A stretch of DNA of 8,974 nucleotides, from assembly GCA_016463265.1 (NCBI GenBank), contig JAEMRP010000025.1:1-8974 (forward strand). Reading direction: 5' to 3'. The notes beneath the pieces were generated by a model that saw only the letters and a list, made by a program, of their open reading frames with translations, was not told the origin of the DNA and ran no database searches. Below are positions 1 to 8,622 of the stretch, piece by piece (the first letter of the stretch is position 1; each line of letters begins with the position of its first letter). The position numbers and the translations under genes were made by a program. This DNA comes from Microbacteriaceae bacterium. Lineage in GTDB: Bacteria > Actinomycetota > Actinomycetes > Actinomycetales > Microbacteriaceae.

Positions 1-618
1 ATCGAATTGAAGTCCATCCAATCCGAAGTCGGGCTGACCTTCCTTCACGTCACGCACGACCAGGAAGAGGCCATGACCATGGCGGACACCGTCGCGGTCA
101 TGAACAAGGGCAAGATCGAACAGATGGGGCCGCCCGCCGAACTCTACGAGCTTCCCGCGACTCGATTCGTTGCGACCTTCTTGGGCCAGTCGAATCTGTT
201 TGATGGCGTAGTTTCGGGAACGTCCGGCAAGAACGTGCGGGTCACGGTTGGAAAGATGACGCTCGAGGTCCCGGCGTCTCGCACGAAGGTGACGACGGGT
301 GATATCACCGTTGGTGTGCGCCCCGAAAAGATCGAGATTTCCCGGAAAGAGCCCACCGCGTCGGCAACCCGCTCGGTGATCGGCCCGGGAACCGTCACCG
401 ACACGTCGTTCACGGGAGTGTCGACGCAGTACGTTGTCGATGTCCCCGGGCTCAACAAACTGACTGTCTTCGAACAGAACGACGGAGACATTGTCGCCGC
501 TGGCTCGAAGGTCTGGTTGTCGTGGGCGACGGAATACTCGTTCGGGATCCCATTCGACACCGACCAGTTCGTCGATTCGGACACGACGACGCGGTCGCTT
601 GCCGTCGCCAAGCGATAG
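1..618 (+). CDS. potA: Polyamine-type ABC transporter ATP-binding protein, C-terminal part (start outside window)
   Basis: This is the C-terminal part of an ABC-transporter ATPase; the Walker A, signature and Walker B region lies left of the window. The reading frame is open from base 1 and ends at TAG 616-618. Near its beginning is the H-loop VTHDQEEA, with the switch histidine codon at 55-57. It is followed by the [24 protein letters not shown] stretch (here split: [11 protein letters not shown], then [13 protein letters not shown]) typical of PotA/MalK-type subunits. The remaining ~130 residues form a TOBE-like regulatory domain, including [10 protein letters not shown] at about 320-350. 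In the family this subunit hydrolyses ATP on the cytoplasmic face to drive import. Two permease genes follow at once, so it is the energising subunit of the same importer. Substrate is inferred: PotA-type permeases favour spermidine/putrescine, but related systems carry other cations or opine-like compounds. The binding protein (PotD) is not in the window. Confidence 0.9.
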   Translation: MELKSIQSEVGLTFLHVTHDQEEAMTMADTVAVMNKGKIEQMGPPAELYELPATRFVATFLGQSNLFDGVVSGTSGKNVRVTVGKMTLEVPASRTKVTTGDITVGVRPEKIEISRKEPTASATRSVIGPGTVTDTSFTGVSTQYVVDVPGLNKLTVFEQNDGDIVAAGSKVWLSWATEYSFGIPFDTDQFVDSDTTTRSLAVAKR

Positions 619-624
619 AGCGCC

Positions 625-1545
625 ATGAGCCTCACCGCCTTCAGCCACGGTCCGTCCGGTGTCACGGTAGAGCCCGGAGCACAAAAGAAAAGCCGCATGG
701 CGTGGTTCCTGTTGTTGCCGGGGCTCGTGTATCTCGGGCTGTTCTTCATCACGCCTCTGATTTCGCTCGTCATCACGGCGTTCAAGGAAGCGCCCCCCGG
801 TGCGTTCATCGGCGAGTATGTCACCGCGTTCCGGTGGGAGAACTACACCGAGGTGCTGTCGCTCTACGGTGATCACTCGATTCGGTCGTTCCTTTATGCC
901 GCCGCTGCGACGCTCATCGCGTTGGCGATTGGTTACCCGTTGGCCTATTTCATTGGTGTGCGACTTCGGCCCTACCCGCTCTGGCAGTCCCTCGCCCTCG
1001 TTCTCGTTATCGCGCCGTTCTTCATCTCGTTCCTTTTGCGAACGGTGGCGTGGAAGCAACTCCTCGCCGACGAGGGGTTCATCGTCGGGACGATGAAAGC
1101 GTGGTCGATTCTTCCGCCGGACGCGCACATCACGGGAACGTCGATCAGCGTCATCTTCGGTCTGGCCTACAACTTCATTCCGTTCATGACGCTTCCGCTG
1201 TATTCCAGCATCGAGCGCCTCGATCTGCGACTTCTCGAAGCCGGCAAAGATTTGTACGCGGGACCGGTTACCTCGTTCCGGAAGATCACCGTGCCGCTGA
1301 CGATGCCGGGCATCATCTCGGGAACTCTGCTGACGTTCATCCCGGCCGCCGGTGACTACGTGAACGCCAGTGCCAACTTCCTCGGAAGCACGTCGACGAC
1401 AATGATCGGAAACGTCATCGAAGCGAACTTCCTTGTTCTGCAGAATTATCCGCACGCGGCGAGCATGTCGCTAATTCTCATGTCGGCAATCCTGATTCTG
1501 GTTTCGGCCTATGTCTTCAAGAGCGGAACGGACGATTTGCTATGA
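625..1545 (+). CDS. potB: Polyamine-type ABC transporter permease, PotB-like
   Basis: This is an inner-membrane permease subunit of 306 residues, the usual length for PotB. Hydrophobic segments are visible at about residues 27-53, 88-111, 121-140, 172-192, 226-242 and 279-298, giving the expected six spans. The cytoplasmic EAA loop that docks on the ATPase is at about 205-230 (EAGKDLYAG, then FRKITVPL and MPGI). The ATG at 625 lies 6 bases after the stop of the ATPase gene, with a weak purine-rich GATAGAG stretch in front, which suggests translational coupling. The stop codon overlaps the start of the next permease (ATGA, 1542-1545). The N-terminal ~23 residues before the first span are polar and contain no signal peptide. 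The permease assignment is secure; the exact substrate (spermidine, putrescine or another amine) cannot be read from sequence alone. Confidence 0.9.
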   Translation: MSLTAFSHGPSGVTVEPGAQKKSRMAWFLLLPGLVYLGLFFITPLISLVITAFKEAPPGAFIGEYVTAFRWENYTEVLSLYGDHSIRSFLYAAAATLIALAIGYPLAYFIGVRLRPYPLWQSLALVLVIAPFFISFLLRTVAWKQLLADEGFIVGTMKAWSILPPDAHITGTSISVIFGLAYNFIPFMTLPLYSSIERLDLRLLEAGKDLYAGPVTSFRKITVPLTMPGIISGTLLTFIPAAGDYVNASANFLGSTSTTMIGNVIEANFLVLQNYPHAASMSLILMSAILILVSAYVFKSGTDDLL

Positions 1546-2336
1546 AACTGGGCAAGTACCTGCTTCCGCTCTATGGGATCCTCGCGCTCATTTATCTGAT
1601 GGTGCCGATCGTGTACACGATTGCCTTCTCGTTCAACGATTCAAACCGAACCAACATCATCTGGAACGGTTTCACTTTTGACAACTGGCTCAACGTCTGC
1701 GATGCGCAGGGGGTCTGTGAAGCGTTCGGAAACTCGATCGTCATCGCTGTCGCATCAACACTCGTTGCAACGGTATTGGGCACCGCCATCTCGATTGCGC
1801 TCGTTCGCTACAAATTCAAGGGCCGCGCAGCGACAACGCTGCTGTTGTTCCTGCCGATGGCAACACCCGAGGTCGTTCTCGGAGCGGGTCTCGCCGCGCA
1901 GTTCCTCAACGCGGGTGTTCCCAAGGGAATGGTGACCGTCATCCTCGCACACATCATGTTCAGCATCTCATTCGTCGTCGTCACCGTTCGAGCGCGGGTC
2001 GCGGGCATCGATCCGAGACTGGAAGAAGCCGGTCGAGACCTCTACGCGAAGCCGTCACAGGTGTGGTGGAAGATCACGTTCCCGCTGTTGATGCCCGGAA
2101 TCGTGTCTGCCGCTCTGCTCGCGTTTGCGTTGTCATTCGACGACTTCATCATCACGAACTTCAACCGAGGCCCGGTCAACACGCTGCCCTCGTTCATTTA
2201 CACGGCCGCCGCCCGAGGGATCCCGGCCGAGGCGAACGTTCTCGCGTCTGCGGTGTTCATCCTCGCGATTCTCGCGGTGGTCATCACTCAGGTGGGTGGC
2301 GAAATCAACCGCCGCCGACTGAAAGCCAGCGCCTAG
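1542..2336 (+). CDS. potC: Polyamine-type ABC transporter permease, PotC-like
   Basis: This is the second membrane subunit of the same importer, 264 residues, a normal PotC length. The first span (about 5-30) runs into FSFNDSNR, a familiar PotC junction. Further hydrophobic segments lie at about 64-88, 98-121, 130-150, 182-199 and 233-252. The segment ATPEVVLGAGL (107-117) and the EAA loop (about 161-187: EEAGRDLYAK, then WWKITFPL and MPGI), followed by LSFDDFIITNF (198-208), are typical of PotC-like permeases. The ATG shares bases with the upstream TGA, so potB and potC are translationally coupled. Two cysteines (C53, C59) sit in the first external loop and could pair, which is inference. 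The stop codon TAG (2334-2336) overlaps the stop of the oppositely oriented asparaginase gene, so no intergenic terminator exists here. PotB and PotC are expected to form the heterodimeric translocation channel. Confidence 0.92.
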   Translation: MKLGKYLLPLYGILALIYLMVPIVYTIAFSFNDSNRTNIIWNGFTFDNWLNVCDAQGVCEAFGNSIVIAVASTLVATVLGTAISIALVRYKFKGRAATTLLLFLPMATPEVVLGAGLAAQFLNAGVPKGMVTVILAHIMFSISFVVVTVRARVAGIDPRLEEAGRDLYAKPSQVWWKITFPLLMPGIVSAALLAFALSFDDFIITNFNRGPVNTLPSFIYTAAARGIPAEANVLASAVFILAILAVVITQVGGEINRRRLKASA

Positions 2337-3295
2337 ACACTCACCGTGAGGCGTCCGACGACGGCATCACCGCCGTTAATCGGCGAGACAAGTTCATCGA
2401 TGAGGTCTTCGGCGACGGAACGGTCGATGACGCCGTGTCGCGCGAACAGCGTGACCGCGGCCGCGGTGTTCGCCCGCTGAGAGCCGTCGAGACACTTGAT
2501 GGCGACCGCGATTCCCTCGCGGGCGATGATGAGCACGCCCTCGGCACCAATCTTGGCGATCGCGTCGGTGCTCTCGATGACGCGCGTGTTGTCGCGACCC
2601 GGTCCGTCGAGCGCCCAGGCGTTCGCGCGAATCGCATTGACGAGGCGCTCGGCATCCGAATCGTGTCCATCCGTTGCCCGGGCGATGCCGGTCCCCAGGT
2701 CGCGAAGGCTCATGCCGTAAAGCGGCGCCCCACAGCCATCGACCGCCGGCCACATCTCTTTCGCCCCGGTGAATTCTTCGACGACCGCCCGAATGAGCAC
2801 TTGGAGCGGATGTTCGGGTTGCAGGTAGGTCTGTGTGTCCCAATCGTTGGCGACGCACGCCCGCAGGAATGCGGCGTGCTTACCGGAGCAGTTCATCGTG
2901 ACCCGCTGTGGGCCTTCGCCCGCCGCAATCCGGTCGGCCTTGTCGTTGTACCCGAGTGGCCAATCCGTGGGGCATCCGAGGTCGTCGACGCCGAGGTGGT
3001 CGTGCGCGAGCATCGCCTCAATCGCGTCAGTGTGACGATGAGAACCGCAGTGACTTGCGGTCGCGAGCACTAGCTCAACACCCTCGAGTTGTGCACCGGC
3101 CCGCAGTGCCGCAATGGCCTGGAATGGCTTCAGGGTCGACCGCGGAAAAATTGTCGCATCGATGTCACCACCGGACTCGAGCACCGACCCGTCGCGGCCG
3201 ATGACGACAAACGCACCAATGTGACGCGATTCAACGAGACCGTTTCGGTCGAGGGAAGCGAGTTCGACGCACCCCTCAACCGACAGCGGATGCAT
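2333..3295 (-). CDS. L-asparaginase, Asparaginase_II (Rhizobium-type) family
   Basis: The product is 320 residues, matching the Asparaginase_II family (PF06089), which is unrelated in fold to E. coli AnsA/AnsB. The family hydrolyses L-asparagine to aspartate and ammonia. Visible motifs are VESRHIGAFVV (21-31), PRSTLKPFQ (51-59) with an SxxK pair S53/K56, ASHCG (80-84), NCSGKHA (135-141), DGCGAP (186-191) and AKIGAEG (247-253). In the structurally studied Rhizobium etli enzyme two Ser-Lys pairs and a metal site of two cysteines and a lysine are described. C136, K139 and C188 fit the metal site, S53/K56 fits one pair, and S81 with K267 could be the other; this mapping is by eye. No signal peptide is seen, so it is probably cytoplasmic. 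The ATG (3293-3295) overlaps the gabT stop as TAATG, indicating coupled translation downstream of gabT. An in-frame GTG four codons downstream is possible but less attractive. Confidence 0.88.
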   Translation of the reverse strand: MHPLSVEGCVELASLDRNGLVESRHIGAFVVIGRDGSVLESGGDIDATIFPRSTLKPFQAIAALRAGAQLEGVELVLATASHCGSHRHTDAIEAMLAHDHLGVDDLGCPTDWPLGYNDKADRIAAGEGPQRVTMNCSGKHAAFLRACVANDWDTQTYLQPEHPLQVLIRAVVEEFTGAKEMWPAVDGCGAPLYGMSLRDLGTGIARATDGHDSDAERLVNAIRANAWALDGPGRDNTRVIESTDAIAKIGAEGVLIIAREGIAVAIKCLDGSQRANTAAAVTLFARHGVIDRSVAEDLIDELVSPINGGDAVVGRLTVSV

Positions 3296-4626
3296 TATCG
3301 AGCGGACAGGGCTTCGTCGATAAGAGCAACAGCGTCAAGTAACAGTTCATCGCTCGTGGTGACCGGGGGGAGGAATCGCAACACGTTTCCGTAGGTACCC
3401 GCCGAGAGCAGCAGGAGTCCCTTCTTGATCGCGTAGGCCGTGATGAACGGGACAACGTCGGACTTCGGAGTGTCGGTTCCTGGCTCGGTGAATTCGATTG
3501 CCTGCATCGCGCCGATACCGCGGACATCGCCGATGATGTTGTGCTTCTTCTGCAAGTCGAGAAGTGCTCCGCCGAGAACGCGCCCGACTCGTTGGGCCTC
3601 ACCCATGAGGTCGCGCTTCTCGATTTCTTCAAAGATCTGAACGGCAGCGGCGGCCGACATCGGGTTTCCACCGAAGGTTCCACCGAGTCCACCGACGTGG
3701 CTGGCGTCCATGATGTCCGCCCTGCCAGTGACGGCAGCGATGACGAAACCGCCTCCGACGCCCTTGGCGGTGGTCACGAGGTCGGGAACCAGACCGAAGT
3801 GCTCCGAGGCGTAATACGCACCGGTGCGCATAATGCCCGACTGGACCTCGTCCGAAACATAGACGATTCCGTTGTCGTTACACCACTTCTGGAGAGCGGG
3901 AAGGTAACCATCCGCCGGGACAATAAATCCGCCCTCGCCCTGGATGGGCTCGACCACGAGACAGGCCAAATCCGTTGCGCCGGCCCGCTTATCAAGCCAC
4001 GAGATGGTGCGAGCAGCCGCTTCGGCACCTGACAACTTGTCGTGGAAGGGGTACGAGTTGGGCGCGTGGTGAACGTCGCCGGCAAAAGGACCAAAACCGA
4101 GGTTGTACGGCATCGCCTTGAAGTTCATCGACATCGTGAGGTTGGTGCGTCCGTGGTAGCCGTGATCGATGACAGCCACTCCCGGGCGACCGGTGAACTT
4201 GCGAGCAATTTTGACCGCATTCTCGACCGCTTCGGCTCCCGAGTTCAACAAGACCGACTTCTTGGCAAAGTTGCCCGGCGTGTGCTGGGCGAGCAATTCG
4301 CACAGGCGCACGTACGACTCGTAGCCGGTGACCGTAAACAGGGTGTGTGTGAAACGCTGCGCCTGCTCGAAGGCGGCATCGATTACCGCATCGTCAGCGT
4401 GACCGATGGTGTTGACGCCAATACCGCCTCCCATATCTACGATGTGGTTGCCATCAACGTCAACGAGGATTGACCCCTTTGCGCGCTCGATGTACACAGG
4501 GAAAGTTGCACCAACACCGGCGGAAACGGCGTTCTTTCGGCGCTCGTGAAGGGCGAGGGACTTTGGTCCGGGAATTTCGGTGACGACGAGACGCTCTTGG
4601 GTCACATCCGTGGCTACGCTGTTCAT
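3295..4626 (-). CDS. gabT: 4-aminobutyrate aminotransferase (class III PLP aminotransferase)
   Basis: The product is 443 residues, the usual length for GabT. It is a pyridoxal-phosphate enzyme expected to transfer the amino group of GABA (or a similar omega-amino acid) to 2-oxoglutarate, giving succinic semialdehyde and glutamate. Visible features are NSGAEAVENA (128-137, phosphate-binding), GYHGRT (156-161), EPIQGEGGF (226-234), DEVQSGIMRTG (259-269) with the PLP-ring aspartate D259, TTAKGVGGGF (285-294) with Schiff-base lysine K288, GGLGGTFGGNP (312-322) and LRFLPP (416-421). The combination of the last two fits GabT better than acetylornithine aminotransferase. The frame stays open to 5049, but that extension would run through osmC on the other strand; the ATG at 4624-4626 gives a GabT-like N-terminus. 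It is the first gene of a unit with the asparaginase. The nearby Pot importer fits a putrescine-to-GABA supply, though no aldehyde dehydrogenase is in the window. Related substrates such as beta-alanine or 5-aminovalerate remain possible. Confidence 0.88.
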   Translation of the reverse strand: MNSVATDVTQERLVVTEIPGPKSLALHERRKNAVSAGVGATFPVYIERAKGSILVDVDGNHIVDMGGGIGVNTIGHADDAVIDAAFEQAQRFTHTLFTVTGYESYVRLCELLAQHTPGNFAKKSVLLNSGAEAVENAVKIARKFTGRPGVAVIDHGYHGRTNLTMSMNFKAMPYNLGFGPFAGDVHHAPNSYPFHDKLSGAEAAARTISWLDKRAGATDLACLVVEPIQGEGGFIVPADGYLPALQKWCNDNGIVYVSDEVQSGIMRTGAYYASEHFGLVPDLVTTAKGVGGGFVIAAVTGRADIMDASHVGGLGGTFGGNPMSAAAAVQIFEEIEKRDLMGEAQRVGRVLGGALLDLQKKHNIIGDVRGIGAMQAIEFTEPGTDTPKSDVVPFITAYAIKKGLLLLSAGTYGNVLRFLPPVTTSDELLLDAVALIDEALSAR

Positions 4627-4632
4627 AGCGCC

Positions 4633-4661
4633 ATCGTACTCCGTTGGTGTCCCAACTCCAA
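4633..4661 (-). promoter_or_regulatory. Candidate gabT promoter, possibly leaderless
   Basis: Reading the minus strand, TTGGAG (4656-4661) is followed by a 17-base spacer and TACGAT (4633-4638), which has the TANNNT form of an actinobacterial -10 element. The -10 ends 6 bases before the gabT ATG. Transcription would therefore start at or next to the A of the start codon, giving a leaderless mRNA. This agrees with the lack of a clear Shine-Dalgarno sequence before gabT. The -35 match is poor (three of six). The site sits in the 48-base gap shared with the divergent osmC gene, so regulators bound here could affect both. Confidence 0.4.
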
Positions 4662-4674
4662 TTGAGAAACGACC

Positions 4675-5145
4675 ATGAACCACAACTTCGAAATCCGACT
4701 CCGCTGGCACAACAGCAGCTCGACCGAGCGTGAAATCGGCGGTGATTATTCGCACGAGGCGATAATCACCTCGGACAAGCACGCGGCGCTCGTTGCATCC
4801 GCCGCAGGGGGCTTTGGTGGGGATGTTCGACTCTGGAATCCCGAGGAACTGCTCATGGCGGCGCTCGCGCAATGCCACATGCTCTCGTTTTTGTACGCAG
4901 CCCATGAGGCGGGCATCGAGATTGTCGATTACGTCGACGAAACCACCGGGACAATGAGTTACCAGGGAGGCTCCGGGGCGATGACGAGCGTGACGCTTAG
5001 GCCCACCATCGAAACCACCGCGAGCGCGGGGGATGTCGATCGCCTCCACGAGGAAGCGGAGGCAATGTGCGTGTTACGTGCGTCCGTGAATTTCCCGGTA
5101 AACGTTGAATCTGTCACGACATTCCCCGGCGCGAACCTAAACTAG
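4675..5145 (+). CDS. OsmC family protein (peroxiredoxin-like)
   Basis: The product is 156 residues, the usual length of OsmC/Ohr superfamily proteins. The family reduces organic hydroperoxides, or hydrogen peroxide, with two cysteines in an antiparallel dimer in the cytoplasm. The two expected cysteines are present: C67 in NPEELLMAALAQCHML (55-70) and C132 in AMCVLRASVNFPV (130-142). The pattern around the first cysteine and the TTGTM and TSVTLRP segments (91-94 and 104-110) resemble the YhfA-like/general OsmC branch rather than Ohr proper; this sub-assignment is tentative. The ATG at 4675 has a weak GAGAAA purine stretch 5 bases upstream, and I see no good promoter in the 48-base gap shared with divergent gabT. 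The FKBP lipoprotein gene follows 47 bases after the stop and may be co-transcribed, though TAAACT at 5138-5143 could be an independent -10 for it. The peroxide substrate cannot be determined here. Confidence 0.88.
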   Translation: MNHNFEIRLRWHNSSSTEREIGGDYSHEAIITSDKHAALVASAAGGFGGDVRLWNPEELLMAALAQCHMLSFLYAAHEAGIEIVDYVDETTGTMSYQGGSGAMTSVTLRPTIETTASAGDVDRLHEEAEAMCVLRASVNFPVNVESVTTFPGANLN

Positions 5146-5192
5146 AAGGTGCCCGCGCAGATTGCGCACTCCATTCACACCGAAGGTTTTCC

Positions 5193-6131
5193 ATGTCGCG
5201 TATCGCTTCCGTCCTCACCGTTTCTCTCGTCGCTCTGGCGCTCGCCGGTTGTTCTGCCCCTGGCGGAGACAACTGCATACCTTCTGGCTCGGCATCCTCG
5301 GCCGTGACGGTGGAGGGCGAATTCGGTGCCGCTCCGGCGATCACGCTCGAGAAAGGGCTGACCGTGACCACGACGGAACGCTCGGTTGTCATCGCTGGAA
5401 CCGGCGCTGCTGTCGCAAACGGCGACACCATCACAATGGACTACACGCTCTACAACGGAACGACGGGCCTCGAAATCGAAAAGTCCGAATACACCGAAAG
5501 CTCGCCAATCCCGTATCCGATCGACACCGCTGCGACGAGCTTCGTCGGTTTGGCGAAGGCGGTTTCGTGTACCACGGTCGGTTCGCGAATTGTCGCTGTC
5601 ATTCCGAACGCTGAAGGCTTTGGGGCTCAGGCGGCCCAAGCAGGAATCGGGGTTGACGACACCCTGGTTTTCATCATTGACGTCACCTCAATCGCGCCAA
5701 AGCCCCTCGCCGAGGCGACCGGAACTCCGGTCGAACCGCTCGAAGGATTCCCCGAGGTTGTCTTCACCGACGGAAACCCGACGGTCACTTTTCCCGCGGG
5801 TGCGGTCCCGACCGACTACGCGATCGAAACTCTTATTCAAGGTGATGGCACTGTCGTCGCCGACGGCGCGAACGTTGTCGTCAACTACGAGGGTGTCAAC
5901 TGGAACACGGGCGAGGTCTTTGACTCGAGCTTCGACCGCGGTGAGCCCGCGGAGTTCAGTACCTCGGGTGTCATCCAGGGCTTCCGAGACGCACTCGTCG
6001 GTCAGAAGGTCGGCTCGCGTGTCGTCGTCATCATCCCGAGTGACCTTGGCTATGGTGATGCCGGCTCGGGCGACAAGATCAAGGGTGGCGACACTCTCGT
6101 GTTCGTCATCGACATTCTTGGCGTAAAGTAG
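5193..6131 (+). CDS. Two-domain FKBP-type peptidyl-prolyl cis-trans isomerase lipoprotein
   Basis: The product is 312 residues with a lipoprotein signal: MSRIASVLTV, a hydrophobic stretch and lipobox LAGC with the lipidated cysteine at C20. It should be anchored to the outer face of the cytoplasmic membrane and assist folding of exported proteins by isomerising prolyl bonds. The C-terminal FKBP domain (about 208-311) looks intact: VVVNYEGVN (228-236) with Y232, FDSSFDRG (243-250), GVIQGF (259-264), VVVIIPSDLGYGD (277-289) with Y287, and GGDTLVFVIDIL (298-309). A first FKBP-like repeat (about 62-166) keeps MDYTLYNG (82-89), FVGLAKAV (117-124) and DDTLVFIIDV (155-164), but lacks FDSS and GYG, so it is probably catalytically weak or structural. 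The ATG at 5193 has GAAGG at 5182-5186, a good ribosome-binding site. It follows osmC by 47 bases. No obvious rho-independent terminator follows the gene. Confidence 0.88.
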   Translation: MSRIASVLTVSLVALALAGCSAPGGDNCIPSGSASSAVTVEGEFGAAPAITLEKGLTVTTTERSVVIAGTGAAVANGDTITMDYTLYNGTTGLEIEKSEYTESSPIPYPIDTAATSFVGLAKAVSCTTVGSRIVAVIPNAEGFGAQAAQAGIGVDDTLVFIIDVTSIAPKPLAEATGTPVEPLEGFPEVVFTDGNPTVTFPAGAVPTDYAIETLIQGDGTVVADGANVVVNYEGVNWNTGEVFDSSFDRGEPAEFSTSGVIQGFRDALVGQKVGSRVVVIIPSDLGYGDAGSGDKIKGGDTLVFVIDILGVK

Positions 6132-6151
6132 CCCCCTCGCCCTCACCCCTT

Positions 6152-6166
6152 ACGTTTGTGGAAACG
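6152..6166 (+). repeat. Dyad repeat copy A (ACGTTTGTGGAAACG)
   Basis: This 15-mer is identical, in reverse complement, to copy D at 6271-6285. Inside it, CGTTT and AAACG form 5-base arms around GTGG, as in an operator half-site pair. A C-rich run (ACCCCTT) precedes it, comparable to the ACCCTC preceding copy D on the opposite strand. Confidence 0.75.
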
Positions 6167-6182
6167 GTTTGGGTAAATACTG

Positions 6183-6197
6183 ACGTTCCTGGAAACC
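6183..6197 (+). repeat. Dyad repeat copy B, diverged (ACGTTCCTGGAAACC)
   Basis: It matches copy A at 12 of 15 positions, in the same orientation, and begins exactly 31 bases after copy A. The arms are altered, so protein binding, if any, would be weaker. It lacks the C-rich upstream flank of the other copies. Confidence 0.5.
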
Positions 6198-6239
6198 GAA
6201 CGCTGGGTTGACGGTGGACTGCGCGGGACGAGCGCATCT

Positions 6240-6254
6240 TGTTTCCACGAACGC
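6240..6254 (-). repeat. Dyad repeat copy C, diverged (GCGTTCGTGGAAACA on minus)
   Basis: On the minus strand it matches copy A at 12 of 15 positions and keeps the GTGGAAAC core. CCC lies directly upstream on that strand. Its end is 31 bases from the equivalent end of copy D. Confidence 0.6.
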
Positions 6255-6270
6255 GGGATATGGGCGATTT

Positions 6271-6285
6271 CGTTTCCACAAACGT
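6271..6285 (-). repeat. Dyad repeat copy D (ACGTTTGTGGAAACG on minus)
   Basis: This is a perfect 15-base inverted copy of 6152-6166, with partly similar flanking sequence (CACCCTC here, CACCCCTT at copy A). Arms and 4-base centre are the same as in copy A. Copies A and D could also pair as the stem of a ~100-base loop in RNA or single-stranded DNA. Confidence 0.75.
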
Positions 6286-6297
6286 GAGGGTGGTGCC

Positions 6298-6323
6298 GGG
6301 GAGCGGAACTGGGGAGCGGAACT
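6298..6323 (+). repeat. 13-base direct tandem duplication (GGGGAGCGGAACT x2)
   Basis: Two perfect adjacent copies of GGGGAGCGGAACT occupy 6298-6310 and 6311-6323. The following GGTGAGGAAC (6324-6333) looks like a decayed third copy. It is non-coding and compatible with a recent slippage event, so its copy number may vary between strains. Confidence 0.85.
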
Positions 6324-6399
6324 GGTGAGGAACGTCTGAGCAGTGACTCCGCGCGGAATGTTTCGACCCACAACTCCTCCGCGCAAGTGTGCTCGCTCG

Positions 6400-6405
6400 T
6401 AGAAT
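6400..6405 (+). promoter_or_regulatory. Candidate ligA -10 element (TAGAAT), possibly leaderless
   Basis: TAGAAT differs from TATAAT at one position. It ends 6 bases before the GTG start of ligA, so the expected transcription start coincides with the start codon. No Shine-Dalgarno sequence of note lies between them. I see no -35 match at 16-18 bases upstream, so recognition would rest on the -10 alone or on an activator binding the repeats further upstream. Confidence 0.45.
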
Positions 6406-6408
6406 TGA

Positions 6409-8622
<2,214 letters not shown>

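Noticed and set aside
2063..3073. A 336-codon open frame on the plus strand across the end of potC and opposite the asparaginase gene
   Set aside because: It is an arginine-rich shadow of two well-supported genes, has no recognisable motifs, and is explained by codon bias in G+C-rich DNA.
4621..4680. GTTCAT and ATGAAC as an inverted repeat bordering the gabT/osmC gap
   Set aside because: Both are simply the first two codons (Met-Asn) of the divergent genes. A six-base match is easily coincidental.
4627..5049. N-terminal extension of gabT up to 5049
   Set aside because: It would run antisense through most of osmC and add about 141 residues unlike any aminotransferase. The ATG at 4624-4626 gives the normal length.
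5155..5167. Small hairpin GCGCA-GAT-TGCGC between osmC and the FKBP gene
   Set aside because: The stem is only five base pairs and no T-run follows, so it is not a convincing terminator. It may still slightly affect the leader RNA.
6196..6210. Possible LexA (SOS) box GAAC-GCTGG-GTT near ligA
   Set aside because: The spacer is five bases instead of the four in actinobacterial SOS boxes, and the outer bases do not fit.
6152..6285. The dyad repeats as a DnaA-box cluster or replication origin
   Set aside because: GTTTCCACA within copies A and D matches TTGTCCACA at only 7 of 9 positions. There is no AT-rich unwinding stretch and no dnaA, dnaN or gyrase gene nearby.
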